This document shows, one piece after another, positions 62,965 to 64,000 of a stretch of DNA of 64,000 nucleotides. The notes below the pieces were generated by a model, which saw nothing but the letters and a program-made list of their open reading frames with translations, was not told where the DNA came from and did not search any database. Position 1 is the first letter of the stretch, and each line of letters opens with the position of its first letter. Origin of the DNA: Nectonema munidae. Taxonomy: Eukaryota; Nematomorpha; Nectonematoida; Nectonematidae. The position numbers and the translations under genes are program-made. The DNA lies in contig JAUIRK010000985.1 of assembly GCA_030549495.1 (NCBI GenBank), positions 186,001 through 250,000 on the forward strand. Direction: 5' to 3'.

Positions 62965-63429
62965 TTTTAAGTCATCAAGAAGTTACTAAAGATAATGAGG
63001 GAAAAGCTTTATACCTCCCATCTTTTGTAAGACCTGATCACTGTACTTACCGATACCAGAATGAGATGATCCGTCTTCGTGGTAAGTATAATTACCGAAT
63101 ATTTGTCATCAGTTCTTTTGTTATCTCAGCATCAAAAGATTTTATTGCTTGAATAGTGCTTGTTGATGTGGGAAAGTATTTTTTGAAATGAAAGTTTTAT
63201 TTTCATTGTGATGTTCCCACTTACAGTGGAACAACAAATCAGCAAAAGTGAGAACAGGAAAAACCGCTTGATTCATGGATAAATGATATTTTGCCATAAG
63301 TAAAGTAATTGAAGTATAAATTTCTGGTCTAAAGTTCTTATAAATTATCTGCTTGAAAAGATTCGATAGAAGGGCACTTTTTCTGTTTTTTTAATCATTG
63401 TTAGTGTGTTCTAATCATTGTGCATCATA

Positions 63430-63869
63430 CTCAGATTCCACATCATCTTCTGAACTGTAAACACAGCCATTCCAGTCTTTAAAATTTGAGAACATTTTAC
63501 ACTTTTTTTTACGTTTTTCATGACCTTCTTTTTTTCTTAATTGAAGTTTTTTCCATTGTCGGCTAATTTATGAATCACAATAGCCTTTTCTATTATCTTT
63601 CTGATCTTCCTAATACATCAAAAAGTTCTTTTGTATTAATGCCATCAGCACTTTCTTTTTGCCAATTATAATTTTTTTGAGCTTTCCAAGTATTTATACT
63701 TATGAAACTTTTCATATAAAATTTGAACACTTTTTTTAATGCTCTTCAGAGTTTTTGGATAAAAAAATAAGAGACCATGTTCAGAGAGAAGTTTAGAAGC
63801 TAAAGAAAAAATTTCTTGATCTGTTCTATTAACATCAGCTCTTTTAAGGTGCAAGCGAAAATTAAGCAT
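63430..63869 (-). pseudogene. Decayed copy of a repeated arthropod protein family (function unknown)
   Basis: The frame from 63869 reads ADVNRTDQEIFSLASKLLSE then KTLKSIKKSVQILYEKFHK. Similar text continues in other frames: TWKAQKNYNWQKES with INTKELFDVLG, and near 63430-63560 QWKKLQLRKKEGHEKRKKKC with an acidic SSEDDVESEYD end. Frame changes and stops interrupt it. The layout (a helical N-terminus, then W/K-rich text and an LFD-V/I motif) recalls an uncharacterised family found in many copies in arthropod genomes, often thought mobile-element derived. I recognise it only by pattern. It might instead be exons of a real gene, since the window ends 130 bases further on. Confidence 0.3.
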
Positions 63870-64000
63870 TATCTTTTTATTTTTTGGTAATCTCCCGCGG
63901 GGAAAACGTTAATTTTCAATATAATAAAAATCATGTAATAGTTTTGTTGAAGAATAGTGAATTTTGGAGTTAAAAAAATAAAAGAACAAAAAATATGATA

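Noticed and set aside
1-64000. LTR, retroviral or Polinton remains
   Set aside because: I found no LTR pairs, primer-binding sites or reverse transcriptase, capsid, envelope or polymerase B motifs by eye.

Overview
The window is animal nuclear DNA: very AT-rich, with spliced genes, GT-AG introns from under 100 bases to about 30 kb, tRNA-derived SINEs and many small DNA transposons. Protein comparison from memory, together with the base composition, suggests an arthropod. A copepod such as a sea louse is my best guess, but the sequence does not prove it.

Two host genes are clear. From 1822 to 50035 on the minus strand lies the 5' part of a KMT2C/KMT2D-type gene (MLL3/4; Drosophila Lpt plus trr). 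I could place 18 coding exons whose reading phases all agree, giving 1345 codons with no stop. They encode an extended PHD finger, PHD1-3, a Ser-rich linker, PHD4-6 and the conserved tail up to the 'LAENYPSVLQ-DAFF' motif. The gene runs off the left edge, so the window does not show whether the SET half follows. One intron (18428-48454) takes up almost half the window. From 53799 to 61553 on the plus strand lies a complete seven-exon GRWD1 gene (425 aa, WD40 ribosome-assembly and histone-binding factor). The two genes diverge across about 3.8 kb of AT-rich DNA (50036-53798).

Right of GRWD1, on the minus strand, are an open frame at 62473-62964 with a faint resemblance to the POT1-type telomere-binding OB fold, and a decayed fragment of a repeated arthropod protein family at 63430-63869.

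The introns hold several mobile-element families. These include hAT-type elements with 8-bp target duplications (one nested in another), Tc1/pogo-type elements with TA ends, two tRNA-headed SINE families, and a large set of 75-140 bp elements ending in TTAA-CCC...GGG-TTAA, the piggyBac signature. This last set is the most unusual feature. The members share one body, with three spaced TCGTCTGCTTTTT-like words, but belong to subfamilies whose outer ends differ yet still pair with each other. Just inside one end each carries a different short palindrome (for example GTATCATATATGATAC, GTCGACATATGTCGAC or GGGACA...TGTCCC).

A second region to revisit is 31.85-34.0 kb inside the giant intron. It is less AT-rich, full of CA/CT repeats, and has an AAAATGGCG word and two strong plus-strand splice donors, so it may be the promoter of an antisense or nested transcript. 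No viral or LTR element was recognised.
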